Origin: a virus
Strand: one strand, 5' to 3'
DNA: 42,265 bases
IMG/VR virus record: IMGVR_UViG_3300032282_004143
Span: 1-42,265 of that record
Both the position numbers and the translations under genes were made by a program. The notes below the pieces were generated by a model. That model saw only the letters and a list, made by a program, of their open reading frames with translations. It was not told the origin of the DNA and ran no database searches. This document shows, one piece after another, positions 25,378 to 32,985 of this stretch. Position 1 is the stretch's first letter. Each line of letters begins with the position of its first letter.

Positions 25378-25419
25378 CAATTGACATTAACGAATAAACC
25401 TAACAACATAATAACTTAT

Positions 25420-26148
25420 ATGAATAAATCAAATCTCATTAAATTCATTGAACTGTACAACCTGAATGGTACAGTTGAGCGTGTAAAGTTGGAGTCTGAC
25501 GGCAAGTCTGTGAAGACTGGTATTGTTGCAGACGACCGCACAATGGCAGGCAGCGTCAAGTTCAACGACCTCAAGGTGGATAAAGGTGAGTATGGTATTC
25601 ACGACACTGCTCAATTCAAGAAGATGTTGAGCATCTTGGATGAAGAGGTTGAGATTGCGGTAAACAAGCTGGATGATGACCGAGCAATCAGCCTCGCAGT
25701 GTCAGACAAGAATACAGAGTCGCTCATTATTCTTGCCGACATGTCTGTTATTCCCAAGGTTCCAAATGTCAATAATGTTGGCAACTTTGACCTTGAGATT
25801 GAGTTGACTGAAGACTTTGTTGATAGGTTTGTGAAAGCCAAGAATGCTCTTCCAGATGTTACTGCATTTACACTTGGCTTGAACAAGAAGGGGGATAAGG
25901 TTGAGCTTGTGATTGGAGATGGCGATACAAACACCAACCGCATCAAGTTGGAAGTAAAGCCGATTGCAGGCAAAGACAAGCCAGCCAAGGAAGTTAGCTT
26001 TAATGCCAACTACTTCAAGGAAATCTTGCTCAAGAACCGTGGCGCAACTGGAGCGGTGCTGAAGGTCAATAGTGCAGGTCTTGCAAATGTTGCCTTCAAG
26101 ACTGCCGAATATGATGCCAACTATTATCTCATTAAGATCAACAAATAA
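25420..26148 (+). CDS. 45: Sliding clamp (gp45-like)
   Basis: The protein matches the T4-type trimeric sliding clamp in size (242 against 228 residues) and in pattern: two related halves of strands and helices, with DYGIHD-like and NYFKEILLKNRG segments and a C-terminal YYLIKINK strand. T4 gp45 tethers the polymerase and activates late transcription. The ATG at 25420 is preferred over the upstream in-frame TTG at 25381. The leader contains CATTAAC-x-AATAAAC, similar to the leader of the gene at 16041. It lies between the polymerase and the clamp loader, and the order 43-45-44 is not the T4 order. Confidence 0.85.
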   Translation: MNKSNLIKFIELYNLNGTVERVKLESDGKSVKTGIVADDRTMAGSVKFNDLKVDKGEYGIHDTAQFKKMLSILDEEVEIAVNKLDDDRAISLAVSDKNTESLIILADMSVIPKVPNVNNVGNFDLEIELTEDFVDRFVKAKNALPDVTAFTLGLNKKGDKVELVIGDGDTNTNRIKLEVKPIAGKDKPAKEVSFNANYFKEILLKNRGATGAVLKVNSAGLANVAFKTAEYDANYYLIKINK

Positions 26149-26153
26149 GATAT

Positions 26154-27107
26154 ATGAACTTTCTAACTGAAGAGCCTATCGAACAAGAAGTTCGCAACCA
26201 CACTATTTGGGCAGAACGATACAGACCTAGCAAGCTTGAGGATTATGTTGGTAATGAGACACTCAAAGCCAAGGTAAAGCAATATATTGAGACTAATGAT
26301 ATTCCACACCTGCTATTGTACGGCAGTGCAGGAACTGGTAAGACTACTTTGGCCAAGCTTATCACAAGCAGTATCAAGTGTGATATGCTTTATATCAATG
26401 CGTCTGATGAAAATGGTATTGATACTATCCGAGTAAAGATCAAGAACTTTGCTTGTAACATCGGTTTCAATCCACTCAAGGTTATTATTCTTGACGAGGC
26501 CGATTATTTCACACCTGCTGCTCAGGCAGGATTGCGTAATATGATGGAGACATACAGTGAGCATACTCGCTTCATTCTTACTTGCAACTATCATGAACGT
26601 ATCATTGAGCCTATTCATTCTCGATGTCAGTCGTTTGGAGTGATGCCACCGACAAAGAAGGATGTTGCTGCTAATCTTGTAAGCATTCTTAAGAAAGAGA
26701 ATGTATCCTTTGACAAGGACGGTGTGGTATTGATTGTCAACACTCATTATCCTGATATTCGTGCCGTGATCAACACCGCTCAACGCAATGTTGTTGATGG
26801 CGTAATGAAACTTGCCAAAGAGGATGTATTAGAAGGCGATGTAAAAGCAAAGATCGTTGAATTCCTTAAAATGGATGATAAGAAGGAAGCGTTTGCAGCT
26901 ATTCGCCAACTACTGGCAGATAATGGCATTCGTAACTTCGCAGACTTCTATACGGTATTGTTTGAGAAAGTGGATGAATATGCCCCAAATAATGTCGCAG
27001 ATGTTATAATTATACTTGCAGATGGTCAATTCCAAGACTCTTCTGTGGTAGACAAGGAGATTTGCTTCATGTCTACAATTATAAAAATCCTACGATCAAC
27101 CAAATAA
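26154..27107 (+). CDS. 44: Clamp-loader ATPase subunit (gp44-like)
   Basis: A AAA+ ATPase of the RFC/gp44 class that opens the sliding clamp and places it on primed DNA. It starts with the RFC box WAERYRPSKLEDYVGN. Walker A is GSAGTGKT (residues 57-64), Walker B VIILDEADYF near 112, sensor I RFILTCNY, and the SRC motif HSRCQSF near 157. The length of 317 residues equals T4 gp44 (319). A gp62-type small subunit is not obvious in this window. The two short genes that follow do not resemble gp62, so it is elsewhere or very diverged. The gene starts five bases after the clamp stop. Confidence 0.94.
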   Translation: MNFLTEEPIEQEVRNHTIWAERYRPSKLEDYVGNETLKAKVKQYIETNDIPHLLLYGSAGTGKTTLAKLITSSIKCDMLYINASDENGIDTIRVKIKNFACNIGFNPLKVIILDEADYFTPAAQAGLRNMMETYSEHTRFILTCNYHERIIEPIHSRCQSFGVMPPTKKDVAANLVSILKKENVSFDKDGVVLIVNTHYPDIRAVINTAQRNVVDGVMKLAKEDVLEGDVKAKIVEFLKMDDKKEAFAAIRQLLADNGIRNFADFYTVLFEKVDEYAPNNVADVIIILADGQFQDSSVVDKEICFMSTIIKILRSTK

Positions 27108-27111
27108 AATT

Positions 27112-27510
27112 ATGTACTCCGCAGTATTATTGGATGAAAAGTCCCAACTAAAGTTGGAGAAGCTAGCTGAAGACATCAAGGTAAATGGTGTACGAGTTCC
27201 TATGCTCGTGCGCGATAGCGGATGGAAGATGTATTGTCATCATATGACTATTTGCATGGGTCCATTGCCAGAGCATCTTAAACAGTATCTTGGTACTCCA
27301 CAGAAGTTGGAAGTTACGCATATTGGTGTAAGCGACAAGGCAGTTGCAGTTCGTGTTATAGGATTTGACAGCAAGAATAAGATCCCACATGTCACGGTGG
27401 CAGTAAATACTGCAGGTGGCGGAAAGCCATTTGATAGCAACAAGATAACTGAATGGACTGCTATTGAAACCGCTATCAAGCTAAATGGCGAAGTGAAAGA
27501 ATTGGAATGA
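27112..27510 (+). CDS. 2H phosphoesterase, similar to the CPD domain of Trl1-type tRNA ligase
   Basis: Two His-x-Thr motifs typical of the 2H phosphoesterase superfamily are present: CHHMTICMG (about residues 43-51) and IPHVTVAVN (about 89-97). After the second comes GGGKPFDSNKITEW, which resembles the Lys-Pro-x-x-Ser-Asn segment I recall from the cyclic phosphodiesterase domain of fungal and plant tRNA ligase. Such domains open 2',3'-cyclic phosphates before sealing. Another 2H option is an Acb1-like anti-CBASS enzyme that cuts cyclic nucleotides. The gene follows the clamp loader after four bases and overlaps the next by four. With the kinase (22379) and RNA ligase (29374) it would complete a heal-and-seal set. 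The substrate is unproven. Confidence 0.75.
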   Translation: MYSAVLLDEKSQLKLEKLAEDIKVNGVRVPMLVRDSGWKMYCHHMTICMGPLPEHLKQYLGTPQKLEVTHIGVSDKAVAVRVIGFDSKNKIPHVTVAVNTAGGGKPFDSNKITEWTAIETAIKLNGEVKELE

Positions 27511-27725
27511 AAATCCACGACGCTGTATTTTTCACAGACAACAAGACTGTTCGTCTTGAATGTGGAGACAAGTCATACTATCTCACAGAAGACAAGAAGG
27601 TCTATACCATGCATCCTATCAATGTAATGGCAGAAGAGATCAAGGGCGATGAGCTAAAGAAAATCAAAGCCGCTGCCAAAGAGGGTGGATACAAGAACGA
27701 CAAAGAAGTAAAGAAGTGGCTGTGA
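27507..27725 (+). CDS. Hypothetical protein, 72 aa
   Basis: A small charged protein with a beta-rich N-terminal half (AVFFTDNKTVRLECGDKSYYL) and a Lys-rich helical C-terminus (GDELKKIKAAAKEGGYKND). The start overlaps the stop of the 2H gene (ATGA), so it is translationally coupled to it. I do not recognise the family. It ends six bases from the stop of the convergent minus-strand gene without an obvious terminator. Confidence 0.6.
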   Translation: MKIHDAVFFTDNKTVRLECGDKSYYLTEDKKVYTMHPINVMAEEIKGDELKKIKAAAKEGGYKNDKEVKKWL

Positions 27726-27731
27726 TATAGC

Positions 27732-29303
27732 TTATGGCTTGTTATACGCCATAATCCAATCCAACGCTTGCTTTAGAACATCACGCCTATCTATACCAGA
27801 AATGGTGTGGATAGGTTTTTTCTTTGATACACTAAGGTCATATACATCTGCGCCAGTATCATTCTTCATACCAATCTTGATCTTGGTATAATCAACATTT
27901 GGCTTTTCTTTCTTTGGCTTGGCGATCTTCGGTGGAAGATAGTACACATTTTCATATCTGCCTGCATTCTCAATTGTGTCAACCACCTGCTGTGGATTAG
28001 TAAACTTGAACCTTGGACCAGATGACAGTATTGTGATAGTACGCATTACCGAGTTAACATTAGGATCTATTGCCATTACTGTTTCTGCAGCGTCTTTTGC
28101 GTATTGCATGACATCCTCAAACTTGGCAAACTTGGCGGCTGGCTCATCATATCTTTCACGAATGTTTACCCAAGCAAGTGCCTGCAATTGATATGATGTA
28201 AGTCCAATCTTGTTTGCTTCTTCGTGTAATACTTTGACTAGATTTTGGCGAATGATGTCGTCACCGAACAATTTCATCACCACGCTGTTTACAACTTTGT
28301 CTTTCTTTGATTGAAGTGCCTTTTTCTTCTTTGCCAACATTTTTTCTTCTGGCGAAAGCTTTGGTTTCTTTTCTTTCTTCTCGTTCACATTTTCTTCGCC
28401 ATCTTCTTCATCGTCATCTGGCAAATGCTCGATCCAATCTGTGATATCATTTTCAACCATATGCTTCAATGGTTCATCAAAGAATACACGTATCATCCAA
28501 CGGTCAATTGTTGCTGGGTCGATCTTTCCTGCCCACTTTTTGCCGGGAAATATAAGATTGATAAGAAACGAATTGATCTTGGTACCGCTGATGGTAAATA
28601 CACCAGACTCAAGATCCTTGTATAGTTCTTCCTTTGTTACATTGCCATTGTGTTGTAGATAATACTTCACATATGTATTGAAGTTTGGTATCTTGGCATT
28701 TGATACAGTGATTTCACTAAAGATGTCATCTTGCCCCGCCTTCTTTCCTTTCTGTATCTTTCCTTTATAATCCTTCTTAGGAAACAACAAATTAGCATAT
28801 GCGCTGTTTGGATATCTTTGGAGAAATGCCAGATCTGTGTTCTTTAGATTACTCTTTACATTAGCGGCGATATCCGCAAGTGCTTGTTTGCCTTCCGATG
28901 ATGCAAAGTCATTCTTTACTGCTGTAAACAACTTTGCCGCCTCAAGGATGTTTTGATCGAGTGCAGTGTTGGCAGAGCAATAACCACACGCCGCCAAGAA
29001 CAAACAGGCATCACTTTCTCCCATGTTTTGGAACACAAGCTTGTTGAAATTATCATACCAATAAGCGTATGTGTCCAACTTCTGTTTAATTTCTGGAGGA
29101 GCTTTCAAGTATTGATCAACCTCTCTCTTTAGGTTGTTCATGGTGATCTGAACAGGTATGACTATCTGAATTTTCTTATCGTCTATGACAAAGTCCAACT
29201 TTACAGGAAATGTGTCTTGTGACTTGAATGATGGCGAAACAAGTTTGTCATAAAATCCCTTGCCGCTCATTGCTTCATTGAATAAAGAAAGTAGTGAAAT
29301 CAT
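27732..29303 (-). CDS. Hypothetical protein, 523 aa, the only clear minus-strand gene
   Basis: I cannot assign a function. The N-terminus (MISLLSLFNEAMSGKGFYDK) and the middle are helical. Residues about 215-275 contain KINSFLINLIFPGKKWAGKI followed by PATIDRWMIRVFF, a Lys, Asp and Trp-Met pattern that I associate with helix-hairpin-helix glycosylase-like phage proteins, although this is weak. A long Asp/Glu stretch then Lys-rich linker (about 295-335) separates this from a helical domain (INIRERYDEPAAKF-type) and a C-terminal Lys-rich strand region. The opposite orientation, acidic-basic linker and isolation between two convergent or divergent units suggest separate regulation. A virion-packaged protein is one possibility. 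Confidence 0.75.
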   Translation of the reverse strand: MISLLSLFNEAMSGKGFYDKLVSPSFKSQDTFPVKLDFVIDDKKIQIVIPVQITMNNLKREVDQYLKAPPEIKQKLDTYAYWYDNFNKLVFQNMGESDACLFLAACGYCSANTALDQNILEAAKLFTAVKNDFASSEGKQALADIAANVKSNLKNTDLAFLQRYPNSAYANLLFPKKDYKGKIQKGKKAGQDDIFSEITVSNAKIPNFNTYVKYYLQHNGNVTKEELYKDLESGVFTISGTKINSFLINLIFPGKKWAGKIDPATIDRWMIRVFFDEPLKHMVENDITDWIEHLPDDDEEDGEENVNEKKEKKPKLSPEEKMLAKKKKALQSKKDKVVNSVVMKLFGDDIIRQNLVKVLHEEANKIGLTSYQLQALAWVNIRERYDEPAAKFAKFEDVMQYAKDAAETVMAIDPNVNSVMRTITILSSGPRFKFTNPQQVVDTIENAGRYENVYYLPPKIAKPKKEKPNVDYTKIKIGMKNDTGADVYDLSVSKKKPIHTISGIDRRDVLKQALDWIMAYNKP

Positions 29304-29337
29304 ACTATAATAAATATATACAAACTCACAAAAGGTG

Positions 29338-29365
29338 TTGACAAACGGTTATTATAGTGTAATGT
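29338..29365 (+). promoter_or_regulatory. Sigma70-like promoter of the RNA ligase gene
   Basis: TTGACA (29338-29343), a 16-base spacer and TAATGT (29360-29365), eight bases before the ATG. It lies in the 70-base divergent region shared with the minus-strand gene. Confidence 0.6.
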
Positions 29366-29373
29366 GATAGGTT

Positions 29374-30390
29374 ATGGAACGCAAACTTGCATCAATCCAG
29401 AAAATAACGGAAATCCTGCCAATTGAAGGTGCGGACAAGATTGTTTGTGTAAAAATCCTTGGGTGGCAATGCGTGGCATTGAAAACGGAATTTTCCGTGA
29501 ATGACAAATGTGTATTTTTCGAGATTGATAGTGTTTTACCAATCGCGAGTTGGAACGACCATTTGCTTAAAGAACCAAATAAGCCATTGAGAATACGTAG
29601 TATAAGATTGAAAGGAACATTGAGTCAAGGTCTTGCATTGCCACTTTCTATTCTGCCACAAGGTGAATATGAAGTCGGCCAAGATGTTACACAACTAATT
29701 GGTGTTGAGAAATACGAGCCGCAAATTCCGGCAGAATTAAATGGAAAAGTAAAAGGAACTCGTCCAAGTTGGATTCCGAAAACGGATGAACCCCGAATTC
29801 AATCTTTTCCGGAGACATTGTCTGAACTCATAATGGCTGGTGATGTTGTTGGAACCATGAAAATGGATGGAAGTAGTATCACCTGTTATATAAAAAATGA
29901 TATTTTTGGAGTAACATCCAGAAATATGGAACTTATTGAAACTGACGGTAATGCATACTGGAAAGCCGTTAGAGAAAATAAAATTGAGGAAAAAATGCGT
30001 AAATATTTTGAAGGAAAAAATATTGCGGCTCAAGGTGAGTTATGCGGAAATTCTATTCAAGGAAATCGTATGGGAGAAAAGATGTTAGTTATTTATTTCT
30101 ATAATCTGTATGATATTGACGCTTGTAGATATTTGTCGGACGAGACATTGAATAATTTTACTTCTGCGTGTAATTTGAAGCGGGTTCCTATTGTGTTCAT
30201 CGGAAAATTATCAAGTGATACAACGATGAATGATTTACTTGAGAAGGCCAACAATCTCAATTATCCAAATGGGACTCCCGCAGAGGGTATTGTATGGAGA
30301 CCCAAGTCCGAGACACGAAGTAACGTATTGAATGGACGACTTTCTATAAAAACAATATCTAACAAATATTTAGAAAAGTATAAAGAATAA
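29374..30390 (+). CDS. RNA ligase (DraRnl/Rnl5-like, N-terminal OB domain)
   Basis: An ATP-dependent RNA ligase with an N-terminal OB-like domain (about 1-110), as in the Deinococcus DraRnl (Rnl5) family. The nucleotidyltransferase motifs are in order: KMDGSS (motif I, the adenylated Lys near residue 164), AAQGELCGNSIQG (motif III with the conserved Glu), EGIVWRP (motif IV) and LSIKTISNKYL (motif V). The length of 338 residues is close to DraRnl (342). Such enzymes seal 3'-OH to 5'-phosphate RNA ends. The gene has its own near-leaderless promoter. Together with the kinase and 2H phosphoesterase it could repair cleaved tRNA. Confidence 0.88.
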   Translation: MERKLASIQKITEILPIEGADKIVCVKILGWQCVALKTEFSVNDKCVFFEIDSVLPIASWNDHLLKEPNKPLRIRSIRLKGTLSQGLALPLSILPQGEYEVGQDVTQLIGVEKYEPQIPAELNGKVKGTRPSWIPKTDEPRIQSFPETLSELIMAGDVVGTMKMDGSSITCYIKNDIFGVTSRNMELIETDGNAYWKAVRENKIEEKMRKYFEGKNIAAQGELCGNSIQGNRMGEKMLVIYFYNLYDIDACRYLSDETLNNFTSACNLKRVPIVFIGKLSSDTTMNDLLEKANNLNYPNGTPAEGIVWRPKSETRSNVLNGRLSIKTISNKYLEKYKE

Positions 30391-30501
30391 TTAGAGTTTG
30401 TCAGATGGGTAAATAGCAATGGAACAAAATGTTCAAGAATAGCAATCAAGCGTAGGCTTATGGAATGGAATGTAGTTGACAAAAACAAATGGAAGGTGTA
30501 A
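30391..30501 (+). other. Open frame continuing past the RNA ligase stop
   Basis: After the TAA of the ligase the same frame stays open for 36 codons to a second TAA at 30499. The peptide would contain FVRWVNSNGTKCSRIAIKRR and MEWNVVDKNKWKV, which is not random-looking. It may be an eroded small gene, a former extension, or chance. Confidence 0.3.
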
Positions 30502-30504
30502 TCA
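30476..30504 (+). promoter_or_regulatory. Possible sigma70-like promoter
   Basis: TTGACA (30476-30481), a 17-base spacer and TAATCA (30499-30504), six bases before the ATG at 30511. The -10 is weak but the placement matches the leaderless pattern of other genes here. Confidence 0.45.
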
Positions 30505-30510
30505 TAAAGA

Positions 30511-30723
30511 ATGAACAACGACGACCGCATTCGTGGATATGTTGCCGCCGACATTCTGATTGAAGAGATGTTGAATGATGCTAGGCAAAAACTTGAGCCT
30601 TATGCCAAGTGGGAAGGGGAAAATAAAGAATGGTGGGATGGATATTTCCAAGGACTCGTTGTTGCACATTCTTATATGACTCTTGGCAAATCTCCAGACC
30701 AACCAGACAATAAAAAAAGATAG
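30511..30723 (+). CDS. Hypothetical protein, 70 aa
   Basis: A small, mostly helical acidic protein with an aromatic-rich centre (AKWEGENKEWWDGYFQGL) and a polar C-terminus (PDQPDNKKR). There is no signal peptide or membrane segment. It lies between the RNA ligase gene and the control region of the curli-like operon and appears to have its own weak promoter. I do not recognise it. Confidence 0.6.
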   Translation: MNNDDRIRGYVAADILIEEMLNDARQKLEPYAKWEGENKEWWDGYFQGLVVAHSYMTLGKSPDQPDNKKR

Positions 30724-30766
30724 ACGAGTTGTTTACTCCAGAAACTTGATAGTATATACGCAATAA

Positions 30767-30844
30767 TACGTACACGGTAAGTAATACTACGTAAGATAGT
30801 ATTTTTACGTATATAGAATTTTTTTCGCGATATACCTCGTATAT
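30767..30844 (+). promoter_or_regulatory. Control region of the curli-like operon with repeated TACGTA palindromes
   Basis: TACGTA occurs three times (30767, 30788 and 30806), spaced 21 and 18 bases, about two helical turns. AATACTA (30783-30789) can pair with TAGTATT (30797-30803), and ATATAC (30830-30835) mirrors GTATAT (30839-30844). No TTGACA box is seen. The region is much richer in palindromes than other intergenic stretches and may bind a dimeric regulator. Confidence 0.4.
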
Positions 30845-30868
30845 ATTATATCTATTGTATACAAGAAA

Positions 30869-31327
30869 ATGTATATAATATGTGTCATATTACTCTTATC
30901 ATTAGTTTGCAACCTGCAAGCCAGTGATATGGTGCATTCATTCAAGTCGTCTTCGTTTAGCGGCGCTAACTTTTCTGCTACACAAATGACCATAGAAAAT
31001 TTGGCACGCACGCGAAAGCAAGGTATAAGAGACCTCGCCAAATCAGAAGCACAACAGGCAGCATTACAGGCACAAAACACACCACTGAACACATTTGTCA
31101 ACAATCTACAAGCCAGAATATATTCGCAATTGGCTTCACAGGTTACTGACCAACTATTCAACTCTACTGGTCAGACATTTGGTATCATAAACCTGCAAGG
31201 CGGAGCAACTGTAACTTGGCAGAGGAATGGAGATTTTGCAACGTTGTATATAATAGATCCTGTAAGCGGCAATACTACACAGATTACCGTGCCTATAGGA
31301 TCTCTGACCCCACCACCAAACGGATGA
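30869..31327 (+). CDS. csgF: CsgF-like curli assembly factor
   Basis: In bacteria CsgF is a small secreted protein that plugs into the CsgG channel and helps nucleate curli at the cell surface. The product has a signal peptide (ICVILLLSLVCNLQA, cleavage after about residue 18), then a short extended Phe/Ser/Asn-rich N-terminus (SFKSSSFSGANFSATQ) like the CsgG-binding region of CsgF. A helix follows (LNTFVNNLQARIYSQLASQV) and a C-terminal strand region (FATLYIIDPVSGNTTQITVP) that matches the CsgF C-terminus. The length of 152 residues is close to E. coli CsgF (138). The stop overlaps the csgG start (ATGA), which supports the call. Confidence 0.85.
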   Translation: MYIICVILLLSLVCNLQASDMVHSFKSSSFSGANFSATQMTIENLARTRKQGIRDLAKSEAQQAALQAQNTPLNTFVNNLQARIYSQLASQVTDQLFNSTGQTFGIINLQGGATVTWQRNGDFATLYIIDPVSGNTTQITVPIGSLTPPPNG

Positions 31328-32127
31328 AAAAACATGTATTCCTCATTCTATCAATGTTATTTCTGGGTGGATGTGCTTCAATCAAAAGTAAGCCAAGCAT
31401 CCTAGAAGTACCAAAGACCCAAACTTCTCCATTGGAGAAAGAACTGTTGTCGTTGCCAAACATAAACGGTCCAAGAATAACAATCGGCGTTTATGGATTT
31501 GCAGACAAAACGGGAGCAAGAAAAACAGCAGATAACTATGCTTCATTCTCTGCGGCTGTAACACAAGGTGCGGAAAGTTGGCTGATAGATGCTTTGCGAA
31601 TGGCTGGCAATGGAAACTGGTTCCAAGTTCTTGAACGTGCAAGTCTTGATAATATCATCAAGGAACGCCAGCTGATCGCACAAACAAGAGAAAGCTTCCA
31701 AGGAAAGAATTCTGAAAAACTGGCACCAATGCTATTTGCAGGTATACTTGCTGAAGGCGGTATCATAGGATACGACAGCAATATTATCACGGGTGGAGCA
31801 GGGGCAAATATTCTTGGCATATCTGCAAATACACAATATCGCAAGGATGTGGTAACAATATCACTGCGCCTTGTCAGTGTGCAGACAGGAGAAATACTAA
31901 TCAGTACCGCAGTAACAAAAACAATTTCCAGCGTGGCGGTTTCAGGTAACCTATTCAAGTTCTATGAGCACGGTACAGTGCCTATGGAGTCTGAACTTGG
32001 ACTGACCGCCAATGAACCCAATACCATTGCAGTACGCAGTGCTATTGAAAAAGCCGTGGTAGACATCATCTATCAGGGTGAAAAGATGAACCTCTGGAAG
32101 TTCAAGCAAGAAAGTAAAAAACCATGA
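31324..32127 (+). CDS. csgG: CsgG-like outer-membrane secretion channel lipoprotein
   Basis: CsgG is an outer-membrane lipoprotein that forms a nonameric pore through which curli subunits leave the cell. A lipobox LGGC gives a lipidated Cys at residue 17. Family features follow: RITIGVYGFADKTGARK, the FSAAVTQGAESWLIDAL helix, WFQVLERASLDNIIKERQLI, the LLFAGILAEGGIIGYDSN-type segment and the beta region VVTISLRLVSVQTGEILIS. The 267-residue length is close to E. coli CsgG (277). The start at 31324 is chosen because it gives the lipoprotein signal and overlaps the csgF stop. I recall CsgG-type genes being annotated in some marine T4-like phages, so the gene alone may not be unique. Confidence 0.93.
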   Translation: MKKHVFLILSMLFLGGCASIKSKPSILEVPKTQTSPLEKELLSLPNINGPRITIGVYGFADKTGARKTADNYASFSAAVTQGAESWLIDALRMAGNGNWFQVLERASLDNIIKERQLIAQTRESFQGKNSEKLAPMLFAGILAEGGIIGYDSNIITGGAGANILGISANTQYRKDVVTISLRLVSVQTGEILISTAVTKTISSVAVSGNLFKFYEHGTVPMESELGLTANEPNTIAVRSAIEKAVVDIIYQGEKMNLWKFKQESKKP

Positions 32128-32984
32128 ATACACAAAACATAGTAAAGTTTATATTCTTTACAGCAGTCGTTGGATTGCTTTCAACGGCTATGGCCCAAAC
32201 AAGTGGACCTCTCGCGGCAACCGCAGGAAACTCACTGGGCAATCAAATATATGTAAATCAAATCACAACAGGTGGAGACACCACGTTCATTCAGAGCGGA
32301 GGATCAAACAGAGTCGGTTCATTTGCACTACCAAGCAACATCACTGGAGATAATATCTTCTTGGAGTTTAGACAGATTGGTAATGGAAACTCAACTGATT
32401 TCTCGATGGTCGGAGCCAACAATCTTAAATTGCTGTCTGCATTTGCAGGAAACAACAACGAACAAAGATTGTACTTCAACGGTGCCAACAATAATATGAA
32501 CTTCAAGTTTGACGGAAACGGAAACAAACTTTGGATCAACGGTGACACTACAGTATATCGTGATGCAGGAGAAAGCACAGCTACTGATAAAGCTACTATC
32601 TCTGACTCTGATATGCAAATCAAGTTTGCTGGAAACAACAACTTGTTTGCATATGCCACAACCAATGGCTTGAACAACTATCTGAAATATGATGTTACTG
32701 GAAACAGTAACAATATTAAGACAACACAGATCGGCAGTGCTGGCACAGGAAACCGCCAATCTGGTCATTATCAAGATATCGCCATCACTGGCGGCAGCAA
32801 TGATATCATGATATATCAACAAGGCACTGTTCAACAATACTTCCAATATAGTTTGATCGGAAGTAACAACGTTGTTCGTATATCACAAACAGCAACAGCA
32901 GCACCAACATTCACAGTTAACAACAATAATATGCTGGCTCCACAAGGTCCAGCAAGCGCAACAACACTCATAAGCAACCTATAA
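32124..32984 (+). CDS. Secreted Asn/Gly-rich repeat protein, curlin-like amyloid candidate
   Basis: A signal peptide (IVKFIFFTAVVGLLSTAMA) is followed by about 260 residues of imperfect repeats built on Gly-x-x-Asn turns (GSNRVG, GNGNST, GANNLK, GNNNEQ, GANNNM, GNGNKL, GNNNLF, GNSNNI, GSNDIM, GSNNVV) with alternating hydrophobic strands and Gln between them. This beta-solenoid style resembles curlin subunits (CsgA/CsgB), which have a repeating Ser-x5-Gln-x-Gly-x2-Asn pattern, but the repeats are looser and longer, so it is not a canonical curlin. It overlaps the csgG stop by four bases, so it is the probable cargo of that channel. There are no Cys residues. Amyloid formation is inferred. Confidence 0.78.
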   Translation: MNTQNIVKFIFFTAVVGLLSTAMAQTSGPLAATAGNSLGNQIYVNQITTGGDTTFIQSGGSNRVGSFALPSNITGDNIFLEFRQIGNGNSTDFSMVGANNLKLLSAFAGNNNEQRLYFNGANNNMNFKFDGNGNKLWINGDTTVYRDAGESTATDKATISDSDMQIKFAGNNNLFAYATTNGLNNYLKYDVTGNSNNIKTTQIGSAGTGNRQSGHYQDIAITGGSNDIMIYQQGTVQQYFQYSLIGSNNVVRISQTATAAPTFTVNNNNMLAPQGPASATTLISNL

Positions 32985-32985
32985 G

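Noticed and set aside
25381-25419. TTG start 13 codons upstream of the clamp ATG, and TTGACA at the same place as a promoter
   Set aside because: The ATG gives a clamp of normal length with a typical leader. For the promoter reading there is no -10 box at an acceptable distance (the CATAAT is 20 bases away).
27720-27760. Hairpin TTATGGC/GCCATAA as a convergent terminator
   Set aside because: It lies inside the minus-strand coding end, has a 9-base loop and no T run on either side.
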